Shown here: piece by piece, positions 40,826 to 49,448 of the stretch
How the letters are laid out: every line of letters starts with the position of its first letter
How positions within the stretch are numbered: the first letter of the stretch is position 1
Assembly (NCBI RefSeq): GCF_902809865.1
Contig: NZ_CADDWH010000001.1
Coordinates: 3,596,001 to 3,660,000, forward strand
Length of the DNA stretch: 64,000 nt
Source: Halobacillus sp. Marseille-Q1614
Lineage (GTDB): Bacteria > Bacillota > Bacilli > Bacillales > Halobacillaceae
Direction: 5' to 3'
The notes under the pieces: model-generated
Seen by the model: the letters and a program-made list of their open reading frames with translations, nothing else
Databases searched by the model: none
Told to the model about the DNA's origin: nothing
Program-made: the position numbers and the translations under genes

Positions 40826-41814
40826 CAGAGCAAAAATTGTGGACGTGGAGTTTTATCAACGTCTGGATAAGCAACTTTTTTATTTTTCTCGTATTTTACC
40901 TTCTGTTTGTCACACTTCCTATTTATGTATTGAATGAGCTGGAAGCAGGGGAAGGGACAGCAGGCTTGATGATCACCATCTTTTTAATTGCTGCGGTATT
41001 AATTCGGCCTCTTACCGGGCACTGGGTGGAAACTCTTGGCCGGCTGCCGGTTTTGTACACAGCTTTAATCATCTTCTTTTTAAGCACATGCTTGTATTTG
41101 GTGACTGAATCACTGGCTGTACTGCTTTGTATTCGTTTTTTGCACGGGATCGGCTTCGGAATGGCATCAACAGTGCTGGGAGCTCTTGCTGCTGACGTTG
41201 TTCCTGATCGAAGGAAAGGAGAAGGGGTAGGATATTTTGCGATGTCGATGAACGTTGCAATGGTGGCTGGTCCATTTTTTGGGCTGACACTCATTCAGTC
41301 CTTCAGTTATCCTGTCATGTTTGTGAGCTGTCTTGCCGCTTCAGCTATTGCGCTTCTTACCGGAGGGCTCATACGTGTCCCGAAAACAAAAATACGTTTA
41401 GTACGTGCAAGCTTTGTGCCTAAACTAAATGGTCTATTTGAAAAGGAAGTTGTGCCACTAGCCATAACAGGAGCTATTGCTTCTCTTGCTTATGCCGCTG
41501 TTCTTTCTTTTGTCTCGGTTTATGCGGTTGAGCTTGGGCTTGGCCAGGCAGCGAGCTACTTTTTTATGGTCTATGCCATTGTTTTATTACTCTCCCGTCC
41601 TTTTACCGGCCGCTGGTTCGACCGATATGGCGAGAATGTTATTGTCATTCCTTCCATTATTGTTTTTGGAATCGGATTAATCGTATTAAGTATGGCTGAC
41701 TCTGCGTTTACGCTGCTGGCTGCCGGTGGGTTGATCGGCCTCGGCTGGGGTACGATGCTGCCGAGCATGCAGACGATCGCTTTAAAAAAGTTCCGGAGAG
41801 GGCCGGATCTGTGA
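40822..41814 (+). CDS. MFS drug-efflux-type transporter, main frame (interrupted at residue 330)
   Basis: About ten of twelve membrane segments of an MFS transporter are encoded here, with the motif A region RPLTGHWVETLGRLPVL and the second-half repeat SRPFTGRWFDRYGENVIVI. The frame runs into TGA at 41812 shortly after IALKK. The remaining two helices continue in the -1 frame (41811-42014). The shift point lies at A AAA AAG (41784-41790). Reading -1 from there gives KVPERAGSVTATFFTIFDTGIGIGSY, the expected continuation. Either one A was lost from an A7 run (mutation or assembly error), or the site frameshifts. The gene overlaps marR by 4 bases. Confidence 0.8.
   Translation: MTEQKLWTWSFINVWISNFFIFLVFYLLFVTLPIYVLNELEAGEGTAGLMITIFLIAAVLIRPLTGHWVETLGRLPVLYTALIIFFLSTCLYLVTESLAVLLCIRFLHGIGFGMASTVLGALAADVVPDRRKGEGVGYFAMSMNVAMVAGPFFGLTLIQSFSYPVMFVSCLAASAIALLTGGLIRVPKTKIRLVRASFVPKLNGLFEKEVVPLAITGAIASLAYAAVLSFVSVYAVELGLGQAASYFFMVYAIVLLLSRPFTGRWFDRYGENVIVIPSIIVFGIGLIVLSMADSAFTLLAAGGLIGLGWGTMLPSMQTIALKKFRRGPDL
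41784..41790 (+). other. Slippery heptamer A AAA AAG at the MFS frame break
   Basis: In the zero frame the codons are TTA AAA AAG, exactly the dnaX-type heptamer. A -1 slip restores the MFS frame. Only a weak downstream hairpin (CCGG-N6-CCGG) and no SD-like stimulator upstream are visible. Confidence 0.6.
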
Positions 41815-42014
41815 CCGCCACCTTTTTCACGATTTTTGACACCGGGATTGGGATCGGTTCTTATGTCGTAGGAATAGCAGCTGCCGGTTTAGGGTTCTCA
41901 TCCCTGTACTTTTACAGTTCATTTATTGTTTTTAGTGTAGTCATTCTGTATGTACTTCTTCATGGGCGGAGAGCTCACAAACAGCAGCAGGAGAAACTTA
42001 AATATTCTTCTTAA
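41811..42014 (+). pseudogene. C-terminal part of the frameshifted MFS transporter
   Basis: The frame is -1 relative to the main MFS frame and encodes the last two membrane helices (TATFFTIFDTGIGIGSYVVGIAAAGLGFSSLYFYSSFIVFSVVILYVLL) and a short basic tail. It has no ribosome-binding site of its own and is expected to be made only by frameshifting. Together with the upstream part it gives the normal MFS length of ~395 residues. Confidence 0.75.
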
Positions 42015-42097
42015 AAAAGGAATGCCGGCTTTAGAAATAGGCTAAATTAGGTCTTATTATTTATCTCTTTTGAATAAATGGAAATTTATCATTTAGA

Positions 42098-42185
42098 AAA
42101 AGAGGAAGTTAGGTTTATCTTTGAAGCCGGGCTCCTGATATTGCTGGCACGGCTCTAAAAGCTGACTTCTTTTAAAAAAGAAGAA
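42098..42185. repeat. Foldback intergenic element upstream of methionine gamma-lyase
   Basis: AAAAGAGGAAGTTAG (from ~42098) faces CTGACTTCTTTT (42161-42172), enclosing GAAGCCGGGCTCC...GGCACGGCTC. The GGAAGTTAG start resembles the elements at 15.5 and 17.5 kb. No T-box or SAM motif is seen. Confidence 0.4.
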
Positions 42186-42249
42186 TGTATAGCTCTTTTA
42201 CAAGTTATAGGGCTTGGCCGCATACGATGATAGGGAAGGAGGTATCCTA

Positions 42250-43434
42250 ATGAACTATCGATCTGACACGAAATATATTCACGGCGGCCAGCAGGACAGC
42301 TATCACGGAAGCCTGTCTGTGCCTATTTTTCAAACATCGACTTTTTCTTTCCCTTCTGGTGAAGAAGGAGAAAAAAGATTTGCCGGCGAAAAGGAAGGAT
42401 ACATTTATTCACGCTTAAGCAATCCTACTGTCCGCGTATTAGAAGAAAGAATTGCCGCAGCAGAAGCGGGGGAAAGAGGCCTGGCTTTTGCATCAGGAAT
42501 GGCAGCCATTTCGGCTGTCTTAATGCGTTTAACGAAAGCAGGCGACCATATCCTCTGCACGAATGGGGTTTACGGATGTACGTATGGCTTATTACAGCTG
42601 TTAGAAGAAAAGTATCAAATCACATCTTCCTTCTGCGAAATGAAAACAGAAGATCAGCTGCGGCAGATGATACAGCCGAATACTTCATGTCTATTTATAG
42701 AAACGCCTATAAACCCGACGATGACAGTTATTGACTTAAGAATGGCTGCAAAAGTGGCTCATGAGCAGAATATTCCTGTCGTTGTGGATAATACGTTCTC
42801 GTCTCCGTACTTACAGCAGCCGCTGGCGATTGGTTGTGATATTGTCGTTCACAGTGCTACCAAATATTTATGCGGACATGGAGATGTAGTCGGCGGACTT
42901 GTGGCTGGAAAAGAAGATTTCATGATTAACCTGGCTCTTACCGTGCAGAAGGATGTCGGCGGGATCATGGCTCCATTTGATGCCTGGCTATTGCTGCGGG
43001 GCATGAAAACACTGCCTGTTCGAATGGACAGACACAGCAAGAATGCACATAAGATTGTGGAGAAACTAAAGGTTCATCCGGCCGTAAAAGAAGTTTATTA
43101 TCCGGCTGATAAAGACCATCCAGAGCGGGCAATTGTAGAGAAGCAAATGAGTCAGGGAGGCGGAATCATTTCCTTTAAGATAGAAGGCGAAAAAACTGCT
43201 GTGATGCGCGTTATGAATCAGTTGAAATTGATTCAGATTGCTGTTAGTCTGGGAGACGCCGAATCATTAATTCAGCATCCGGCCACAATGACTCATTCTC
43301 TTATCCCGAAGGAAGAACGTGAGAAAATGGGAATTGATGATTCACTGCTAAGGCTTTCTGTAGGTTTAGAAGACTGGGAAGATATTTGGCAAGACTTGCA
43401 GCAGGCTCTCCAAATTTTGGATTCTAAGTCATAA
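42250..43434 (+). CDS. Methionine gamma-lyase / Cys-Met metabolism PLP enzyme
   Basis: A PLP enzyme of the cystathionine gamma-synthase family, 394 residues. The PLP lysine is in VHSATKYLCGHGDVVGG, the Tyr/Arg phosphate contacts in YIYSRLSNPT, and the cofactor Asp in VVVDNTFSSPYLQQP. The loop GVYGCTYGLL carries a Cys at the position where methionine gamma-lyases have their active-site Cys (in Pseudomonas MGL, LYGCT), while most other family members have Gly. This favours methionine gamma-lyase (methionine to methanethiol, ammonia and 2-oxobutyrate). Start ATG 42250 follows AAGGAGGTATCCTA, a near-perfect SD. Cystathionine gamma-lyase is the alternative. Confidence 0.85.
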   Translation: MNYRSDTKYIHGGQQDSYHGSLSVPIFQTSTFSFPSGEEGEKRFAGEKEGYIYSRLSNPTVRVLEERIAAAEAGERGLAFASGMAAISAVLMRLTKAGDHILCTNGVYGCTYGLLQLLEEKYQITSSFCEMKTEDQLRQMIQPNTSCLFIETPINPTMTVIDLRMAAKVAHEQNIPVVVDNTFSSPYLQQPLAIGCDIVVHSATKYLCGHGDVVGGLVAGKEDFMINLALTVQKDVGGIMAPFDAWLLLRGMKTLPVRMDRHSKNAHKIVEKLKVHPAVKEVYYPADKDHPERAIVEKQMSQGGGIISFKIEGEKTAVMRVMNQLKLIQIAVSLGDAESLIQHPATMTHSLIPKEEREKMGIDDSLLRLSVGLEDWEDIWQDLQQALQILDSKS

Positions 43435-43542
43435 ACCATTTGGCTGGATGTAACGTCCGGCCTTACATATAATGAGGTTTACAGGAATTATTTAAGGGAA
43501 AGTGAAAAATACCAACAGCTTGATAGAAAGGAAGATTCCTAT

Positions 43543-44040
43543 ATGTTTAAGAAACTATTTGGCGGTAATAAAAGCGTAGAAGAAAACCTGGTAGCTCCGT
43601 TAAGCGGTAAAGTCGTAGCTTTAGATGAGGTTCCGGATCCAGTATTCAGCCAGCGTATGATGGGAGACGGAGTGGCTATCGAACCAAACAACGGAAAAGT
43701 AGTCAGCCCGGTTGACGGTGAAATCGTTCAGCTGTTCCCGACGAATCACGCGATTGGAATTAAGACAAAATCCGGTGTTGAAGTACTCGTACACATCGGC
43801 TTAGAAACAGTATCAATGGAAGGCGAAGGCTTTGAAGGCCACGTCACAACTGGTGATAAAGTAAAAGCCGGAGACGCGCTTATTACTTTTGACACGGCGC
43901 TGGTTGAGCAAAAAGCGAAGAGCACGATCACTCCAATCGTCATCACAAACTATGACGATATCGTAGAGAACTTCGAGCCTGCTTACAACGATTCAGTACA
44001 GGCAGGAGAGACAAGCATCATTAAACTTCAAACTAAATAA
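43543..44040 (+). CDS. crr: Stand-alone PTS glucose-type IIA protein
   Basis: A 165-residue IIA-Glc domain: NLVAPLSGKVVALDEVPDPVFSQRMMGDGVAIEP at the start, GEIVQLFPTNHAIGIKT (first active-site His) and GVEVLVHIGLETVSMEGEGF (phosphorylated His). In the cytosol it accepts phosphate from HPr and passes it to a IIB domain. The IICB permease in the mal locus 8 kb away lacks a IIA and could use it. It lies 81 bases upstream of sucrose-6-phosphate hydrolase with a terminator between them. B. subtilis has the similar YpqE. Confidence 0.9.
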   Translation: MFKKLFGGNKSVEENLVAPLSGKVVALDEVPDPVFSQRMMGDGVAIEPNNGKVVSPVDGEIVQLFPTNHAIGIKTKSGVEVLVHIGLETVSMEGEGFEGHVTTGDKVKAGDALITFDTALVEQKAKSTITPIVITNYDDIVENFEPAYNDSVQAGETSIIKLQTK

Positions 44041-44061
44041 TTTTTAGCTCGAAAAGACTTT

Positions 44062-44098
44062 AAGAACCTGACGTCACTTGATACGTTAGGTTCTTTTA
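44062..44098 (+). terminator. Terminator of the IIA gene
   Basis: A 12-bp stem AAGAACCTGACG/CGTTAGGTTCTT with one wobble is followed by TT. Confidence 0.8.
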
Positions 44099-44121
44099 GC
44101 ATATGAGCGGGGAGGTTTTTT

Positions 44122-45603
44122 ATGACGAGTAAAGATGCGCAGTTACGGCAGCAGGTTAAAGAAGAAATTCTAAAACATGGGGAAAAAGTAAACAGCGATT
44201 CATATCGATTAGCCTTTCACCTTATGCCGCCTATTGGTTTGTTAAATGATCCAAACGGGCTTATTCACTGGAAGGGTGAATATCATATCTTTTATCAATG
44301 GATGCCTTTTAAAACAGACCATGGAACAAAATTCTGGGGGCATTACATAACGGATGACTTTGTGAATTATCGTCACGAGCGGATCGCGCTGACGCCTTCT
44401 GAATGGTTTGATAAGGACGGCTGTTATTCAGGCAGTGCAATCGTCCATGAGGATACCTTGTGTTTGTTCTATACAGGAAACGTCATTCTTGAAAATGGAC
44501 AGCAGGAAGAATACCAGTGCATGGCCACTTCCACAGATGGTCTTCATTTTAAAAAAGAAGGGCCTATTCTCTCCATTCCCGAAGGCTATCAAATCGCTGA
44601 TTTTCGTGACCCTAAAGTATGGAAAAAAGATGATGCCTGGTATATGGTCGTCGGCGCAAAAACAGATAAGGATGAAGGGAAAGTTCTCTTATTTAAATCA
44701 GGCAGCTTAACAGAATGGGAGTATCTCGGCCCTGTCGCCGGCTCAAAAGAAAATGGTCTGAAAGAATTCGGCTATATGTGGGAGTGTCCGGATCTGTTTC
44801 ATTTAGAAGGGGAGGATATTCTAATCGTTTCTCCTCAAGGATTAAAAGCAGAAGGCATGAACTATGCGAACACTTATCAGAGCGGTTACTTCACTGGAAA
44901 GCTGAAGGAACAGGAGGGCCGCTTTGATCACGGTTCCTTTAAAGAACTTGATCGAGGGTTCGAATTCTACGCTCCCCAAACATTTAAAGATGAAAACGGC
45001 CGCAGGATTTTATTTGGCTGGATGGGAGTACCCGAGCAGTTTGAGCAGTCTCACCCTACAATAGAAAACCGCTGGATTCACGGCCTGACGATTCCGAGAG
45101 AATTAAAGTGGAACGGCAGCCAGCTGATTCAGGAGCCTGTGCAAGAACTGGCGTTGATGAGGGAAGCTGTGCTCCTGCACTCGGAAATATCGATAGAAAA
45201 TGATCAAAAAGCCGTTCGCGGTATCAGCGGCCGCCCGGTGGAACTCCACCTTGAACTCGAGGAGCTGAACGACCAATTTGCGATTGAATTTTTCCATTAC
45301 GCTTCGTTAAGTTTTACCAAAAAAGACTCCATTCTCACCTTATCCCGTCCTCATTTAGAGGATAAATCTAAAACTGAGTTTCGCCGTGTTCGATTAAAAA
45401 ATGGACTGTGGAGTTTAAGGATTTTTATCGACACCTCATCTCTTGAAATCTTCGTAAATGACGGAGAAGAGGTATTTACATCAAGAATATATCCTGATTT
45501 GAATGATCCTGACATTCTGTTTACATCACTTGGCCAAACGGTGTTCTCCATTGAACAATGGAGGTTAAAAGGGTATCAAATTGAGTCAATAGGGGACGCC
45601 TAA
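44122..45603 (+). CDS. Sucrose-6-phosphate hydrolase (GH32)
   Basis: This GH32 beta-fructosidase has a five-bladed propeller and a C-terminal beta sandwich. Catalytic motifs are LNDPNGLIHWKGEYHIFYQW (nucleophile Asp), FRDPKVW (transition-state Asp) and WECPDLF (acid/base Glu). No signal peptide is present, so it is cytosolic and acts on sucrose-6-phosphate or short fructans taken up by a PTS. Length 493 fits SacA/ScrB. No sucrose-specific PTS gene is in the window. GGGGAGG precedes the ATG. Confidence 0.92.
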   Translation: MTSKDAQLRQQVKEEILKHGEKVNSDSYRLAFHLMPPIGLLNDPNGLIHWKGEYHIFYQWMPFKTDHGTKFWGHYITDDFVNYRHERIALTPSEWFDKDGCYSGSAIVHEDTLCLFYTGNVILENGQQEEYQCMATSTDGLHFKKEGPILSIPEGYQIADFRDPKVWKKDDAWYMVVGAKTDKDEGKVLLFKSGSLTEWEYLGPVAGSKENGLKEFGYMWECPDLFHLEGEDILIVSPQGLKAEGMNYANTYQSGYFTGKLKEQEGRFDHGSFKELDRGFEFYAPQTFKDENGRRILFGWMGVPEQFEQSHPTIENRWIHGLTIPRELKWNGSQLIQEPVQELALMREAVLLHSEISIENDQKAVRGISGRPVELHLELEELNDQFAIEFFHYASLSFTKKDSILTLSRPHLEDKSKTEFRRVRLKNGLWSLRIFIDTSSLEIFVNDGEEVFTSRIYPDLNDPDILFTSLGQTVFSIEQWRLKGYQIESIGDA

Positions 45604-45673
45604 ATTAGGCGTCTTATTTTAACTACTTATGTTAAAATAATGGAATCTGATATTTGCAAGAAGGAGTCGTTTT

Positions 45674-46210
45674 ATGCGGGATTTTAAGATGAAAGCCAGT
45701 CAAAGAAGAGAAGAGATTTTAAATATTTTAAAAGAAAGAACAGAACCTATTACAGGCAGTTCGCTTGCCGAACGGATGGACGTCACGAGACAAGTGATCG
45801 TAGGAGATGTTTCTCTTCTGAAAGCAAGCGGGGAACCCATTATAGCAACCAGCCAGGGTTACGTATATATGACAGAATCAAGAGAACAGCTCCCTTTTAA
45901 AAGAACCATTGTGGTTCAGCATACACCTGAACAGACAGAGGAGGAGCTTAATATTCTTGTAGACCACGGAGTTCATGTACTGGACGTTCTAATTGAACAT
46001 CCCGTATACGGGGATTTAAAGGCGAGACTTGAGATCGCCAGCCGCAGAGATGTCAGGAAGTTTCTCGAACGAATTGCTTCTGCCAATGCAGCTTATCTAT
46101 TAGAATTAACCGAAGGGATTCATTCGCATACAATAGCAGCAGCGAAGGAAGAACATTTAAATGAAGCTGTGAAAGATCTTAAGGAAAAAGGCATTTTGTT
46201 TGAATCATAA
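45674..46210 (+). CDS. niaR: NiaR-type nicotinate-responsive repressor
   Basis: An N-terminal winged helix (RREEILNILKERTEPITGSSLAERMDVTRQVIVGDVSLLKASG) is followed by the ~110-residue 3H domain with its conserved His (VVQHTPEQ, VDHGVHVLDVLIEHPVYGDL, GIHSHTIAA). NiaR (YrxA) represses NAD biosynthesis genes when nicotinic acid is present. Length 178 is normal. AAGGAG lies 8 bases before the ATG at 45674. No NAD pathway genes are nearby; the next gene is cardiolipin synthase. Confidence 0.9.
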   Translation: MRDFKMKASQRREEILNILKERTEPITGSSLAERMDVTRQVIVGDVSLLKASGEPIIATSQGYVYMTESREQLPFKRTIVVQHTPEQTEEELNILVDHGVHVLDVLIEHPVYGDLKARLEIASRRDVRKFLERIASANAAYLLELTEGIHSHTIAAAKEEHLNEAVKDLKEKGILFES

Positions 46211-46278
46211 TTTAAAGGGAAGCCTTTAAGAAATCCGCTATTAAAGAAAACCAGTTGTCAGAAAAGGATGTGACCGGG

Positions 46279-47739
46279 TTGGACATTATTCCATATATTA
46301 ACTTTATCCCCTACATTTTTAGTACCATTATCGTATTAAACGTTCTTCTCGCACTTGCCGTCATATTCCTTGAGCGAAGAGATGCCAGTTCTACATGGGC
46401 TTGGCTGATGGTTCTTCTGTTTCTTCCGGTCGCCGGATTTATCTTATATTTAATCTTTGGACGACGTCTAAGCCATAAAGAAATTTTTACATGGGATAAA
46501 AAAAGCCGCCTCGGACTGCTGACAGCTGTCCAGGATCAGCTGCGGGGAATTAAAGAGCATACGTTAAAAGTTGAAAACGAAGCAATCGTGCCTTATGAAG
46601 ACTTGATTTTCATGCATTTGAAAAACAACGATGCACTTCTAACCCAGGATAACGAAGTAGAAGTTTTCACCGATGGCCAGAAAAAATTCCACGCCTTGCT
46701 TGAAGATATTGAACAGGCCGAAGACCACGTTCATTTGCTGTATTACATTGTACGCGATGATCAGCTTGGCCAGCGGCTGGCTGATGTGCTGATTAAGAAG
46801 GCTAAACAGAACGTCGAAGTCAAGCTTTTATATGATGATATGGGCTCGCGAACACTCAGCCGGAGGTTCGTGAAAGAAATTGAAAAAGCCGGCGGGCAGG
46901 TAGAATCCTTTTTCCCGCCTCTGATTCCTAAGCTGAACATGAAAATTAATTATCGGAACCACCGCAAATTAGCGATTATTGATGGGAAAATCGGTTACAT
47001 CGGCGGCTTTAATATTGGAGATGAATATTTGGGCTTTAACAAACGTTTCGGCTACTGGCGGGATACTCACCTTCGGGTAAAAGGCGGAGCCGTGCACAAT
47101 ATGCAGACCCGTTTCATCCTTGACTGGAACCAGGCTTCGCGTGATGATATTCATTACCAGGACCGCTACTATCAGGCTGAAGCAAAGGGCGACGTAGCCA
47201 TGCAGATCGTTTCAAGCGGACCTGATTCCGAATGGGAACAAATAAAGCATGGGTACATAAAAATGATCCTTTCTGCGAAGGATTACGTTTATATTCAGAC
47301 CCCTTATTTTATACCGGATGACAGCCTCCTTGACGCGGTAAGAATTGCTGTTCTTTCTGGTGTGGACGTGCGAATTATGATTCCGAAAATGCCGGATCAC
47401 CCGTTTGTCTACTGGGCAACTTTCTCAAACGTCGGCGAACTCTTAAAAGCAGGTGCAACCGTCTATATTTATCAAAAAGGCTTCCTTCACGCGAAAACTA
47501 TCGTCGTCGATGGAAATATCGCTTCCGTTGGAACAGCCAATATCGACGTGCGAAGCTTTCGGCTGAATTTTGAAGTCAACGCCTTTCTTTACCATCCTGA
47601 TATTGCCCGCGAACTCGCGGATCGTTTTCAGGAAGACATTGTAGACTCTACGGAGTTAACTTACAAATTATATAAAAAACGGTCATTATGGATTCGCTTC
47701 AAAGAAGCAATTGCACGGCTGATTTCACCGATACTATAA
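46279..47739 (+). CDS. cls: Cardiolipin synthase
   Basis: This membrane phospholipase-D-family enzyme joins two phosphatidylglycerols to cardiolipin. Two N-terminal membrane helices (FSTIIVLNVLLALAVIFLERR and WAWLMVLLFLPVAGFILYLIFGRRL) are followed by two HKD motifs: NHRKLAIIDGKIGYIGGFNIGDEY and LHAKTIVVDGNIASVGTANIDVRSF. Length is ~486. The start is TTG 46279, with AAAGGATGTGA upstream; a TTG at 46255 is possible but lacks an SD. Cardiolipin is important in halophilic bacteria. It has its own terminator. Confidence 0.92.
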   Translation: MDIIPYINFIPYIFSTIIVLNVLLALAVIFLERRDASSTWAWLMVLLFLPVAGFILYLIFGRRLSHKEIFTWDKKSRLGLLTAVQDQLRGIKEHTLKVENEAIVPYEDLIFMHLKNNDALLTQDNEVEVFTDGQKKFHALLEDIEQAEDHVHLLYYIVRDDQLGQRLADVLIKKAKQNVEVKLLYDDMGSRTLSRRFVKEIEKAGGQVESFFPPLIPKLNMKINYRNHRKLAIIDGKIGYIGGFNIGDEYLGFNKRFGYWRDTHLRVKGGAVHNMQTRFILDWNQASRDDIHYQDRYYQAEAKGDVAMQIVSSGPDSEWEQIKHGYIKMILSAKDYVYIQTPYFIPDDSLLDAVRIAVLSGVDVRIMIPKMPDHPFVYWATFSNVGELLKAGATVYIYQKGFLHAKTIVVDGNIASVGTANIDVRSFRLNFEVNAFLYHPDIARELADRFQEDIVDSTELTYKLYKKRSLWIRFKEAIARLISPIL

Positions 47740-47771
47740 AAAACTGTCCCGTTTTACGGGCCAGTTTTTTT
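47739..47771 (+). terminator. Terminator of cls
   Basis: The imperfect stem AAACTG..CCGT/ACGG..CAGTTT is followed by a T-run. Confidence 0.75.
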
Positions 47772-47825
47772 GTTGTCTAGGAAATTATAAAATTCCAAAC
47801 CGTGGATATATATGTTTAAAAAAAG

Positions 47826-47945
47826 CGACATCCAGCTCCAGCGCCCAGACACTCGCGTCATAAGAAATCCGCCCTGCTAAAAGGGAAGGCCGCCTTCCTC
47901 CGGCCGTTTTGCTTATGCGTTTCGTGTCTACCAGGGCGCTTTAAG
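47826..47945. repeat. Long foldback repeat of the Bacillaceae AGCGCCC type
   Basis: Within the 373-base gap between cls and the htr gene, CCAGCTCCAGCGCCCAGACAC faces GTGTCTACCAGGGCGCT. Inner pairs are CATAAG/CTTATG and GGCCG/CGGCC. It resembles intergenic repeats I remember from many Bacillus and Geobacillus genomes (AGCTCCAGCGCCCAG...GGGCGCTT). The rest of the gap (47946-48060) shows nothing recognisable. Confidence 0.7.
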
Positions 47946-48060
47946 CCTTTGTTCTTATTTTACAGTGGCGGGGTGAGCGTCAAAAAAGTGGGGCGGACCG
48001 CTGAAAGAGAGGAGAACTGACAAAAGGAGTACCGCGACGTCAAAAGCCCTGATCCTAACA

Positions 48061-48090
48061 AAAAAAGAGCGCCCCATTTTAGGGCACTCA
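48061..48090 (-). terminator. Terminator of the htr protease gene
   Basis: The stem GAGTGCCC/GGGCGCTC on the minus strand is followed by seven T (A-run ending at 48066). Confidence 0.85.
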
Positions 48091-48112
48091 AGAAAGAGAG
48101 GTATATGTTAAA

Positions 48113-49261
48113 TTATTGGGAGGAAAGCTTGAGCGAAGCTTCCGTCGGCTCACCATTTCGATAAACCGTTAATGTTACTGTGTCGCCCGCTTCAACATCC
48201 TGATACAGATATTGGCGGAGACTCATGGACGATTCAATTTTCTCACCGTCAATTTTCGTAATGACATCGTATTTCTGCAATCCGGCATCAGCTGCTGGAG
48301 AGCCTTCTTCCACACTGCCTACAAGGATGCCTTGGGTTACATCTTGAGGCAAGTTCAATTCCCCTTCCAGAACTGAACTAGGAATCTGGCTGACGTCCTG
48401 TAACTGGATTCCCATATATGGGCGAGTTACTTCTCCATCTTTTTCTAAATGTTCAATGACTGGCTTTGCGGTTTCCATTGGGATAGAAAAGCCGATGCCT
48501 TCCACTTGGGCTTTGGCTATTTTCATAGAGTTAATCCCTATGACTTCGCCCTGTAAGTTGACCAGCGCACCACCGCTGTTTCCTGGGTTAATCGCGGCGT
48601 CAGTCTGAAGCACTTCGGTCTGCCAATCGGGTTTTTGGTCACCGTTAATATCTACGGGGATATTACGCTCCAGTCCGCTGACGATACCTTTGGTGGCTGA
48701 TCCAGCGAATTCCATGCCGAGCGGGTTACCGATAGCTATGGCTGTTTGACCGACCTGGACATCTCCAGGTGATCCTAGCTTCGCAACCTTATCGACATGC
48801 TTGCTATCTATTTGTAAAACGGCTAGATCTGTCAGGGGGTCGCTTCCTTTAAGCTTGGCCTTTGCTTTCGTACCGTCATGTAAAACGACTTCAAGGGAGG
48901 AGGCATTTTCAATAACATGATGGTTTGTTACCACAAAAGCTTTGCCGCCATCTTTCTTATAGATGACCCCAGATCCTGTACCGGCTTTTTGGCTACCTTG
49001 CATACCTTGCTGGCTGTTGATAATGCCAACAACGGCTTCAGAGGCTTCATTGATGGCCTGAGTCACTTCATCCTGGTCTTTTCCAAGATTCAGCTCATCA
49101 GCCTGGGCAGAGGGTTCGTTTGTGCTAATGGAAATATTGATTCCTCTCCATTGGAAAACAGCTGTAATCAAGAAAACCGCAATGATAGCTCCTAATACTG
49201 CATAAGCAAAACCGGACCGTTTACGACTTTTTTTGATAACTTGCTTCTCTTTGTTATCCAT
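48113..49261 (-). CDS. htrB: HtrA/HtrB-type membrane serine protease with PDZ domain
   Basis: A quality-control protease at the outer face of the membrane: a basic N terminus, one membrane helix (FAYAVLGAIIAVFLITAVF), a trypsin-like domain and a PDZ domain (~residues 280-375). The catalytic triad is visible: VVTNHHVIE (His), SDPLTDLAVLQ (Asp), INPGNSGGALV (Ser). Length 382 is shorter than B. subtilis HtrA because the cytoplasmic segment is short. The gene is divergent from a CssRS-like two-component system, the same arrangement as htrB-cssRS in B. subtilis, so secretion-stress induction through CssR is likely. The symbol relies on that context; HtrA and HtrB are hard to separate by sequence. 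Confidence 0.88.
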   Translation of the reverse strand: MDNKEKQVIKKSRKRSGFAYAVLGAIIAVFLITAVFQWRGINISISTNEPSAQADELNLGKDQDEVTQAINEASEAVVGIINSQQGMQGSQKAGTGSGVIYKKDGGKAFVVTNHHVIENASSLEVVLHDGTKAKAKLKGSDPLTDLAVLQIDSKHVDKVAKLGSPGDVQVGQTAIAIGNPLGMEFAGSATKGIVSGLERNIPVDINGDQKPDWQTEVLQTDAAINPGNSGGALVNLQGEVIGINSMKIAKAQVEGIGFSIPMETAKPVIEHLEKDGEVTRPYMGIQLQDVSQIPSSVLEGELNLPQDVTQGILVGSVEEGSPAADAGLQKYDVITKIDGEKIESSMSLRQYLYQDVEAGDTVTLTVYRNGEPTEASLKLSSQ

Positions 49262-49448
49262 ACAATCAATGACCCCTTTCCTTTTCTTGATTAAGTATTT
49301 TCCAACGATTTCCCTCTGTACACTTCATACTATAACCATCAGTTATGGCAGGCCTTTGGAGCAAATATGTAAAAAGTGTGTAATGCTCCATTCTTACATG
49401 AAAATATGCGAAAATGGGAAGAAGAACTTATATAGAGGAGGACGACCC

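Noticed and set aside
42040-42249. Leader of methionine gamma-lyase as a SAM riboswitch or T-box
   Set aside because: No S-box core blocks, no T-box sequence (TGGNACCGCG) and no terminator/antiterminator pair are visible.
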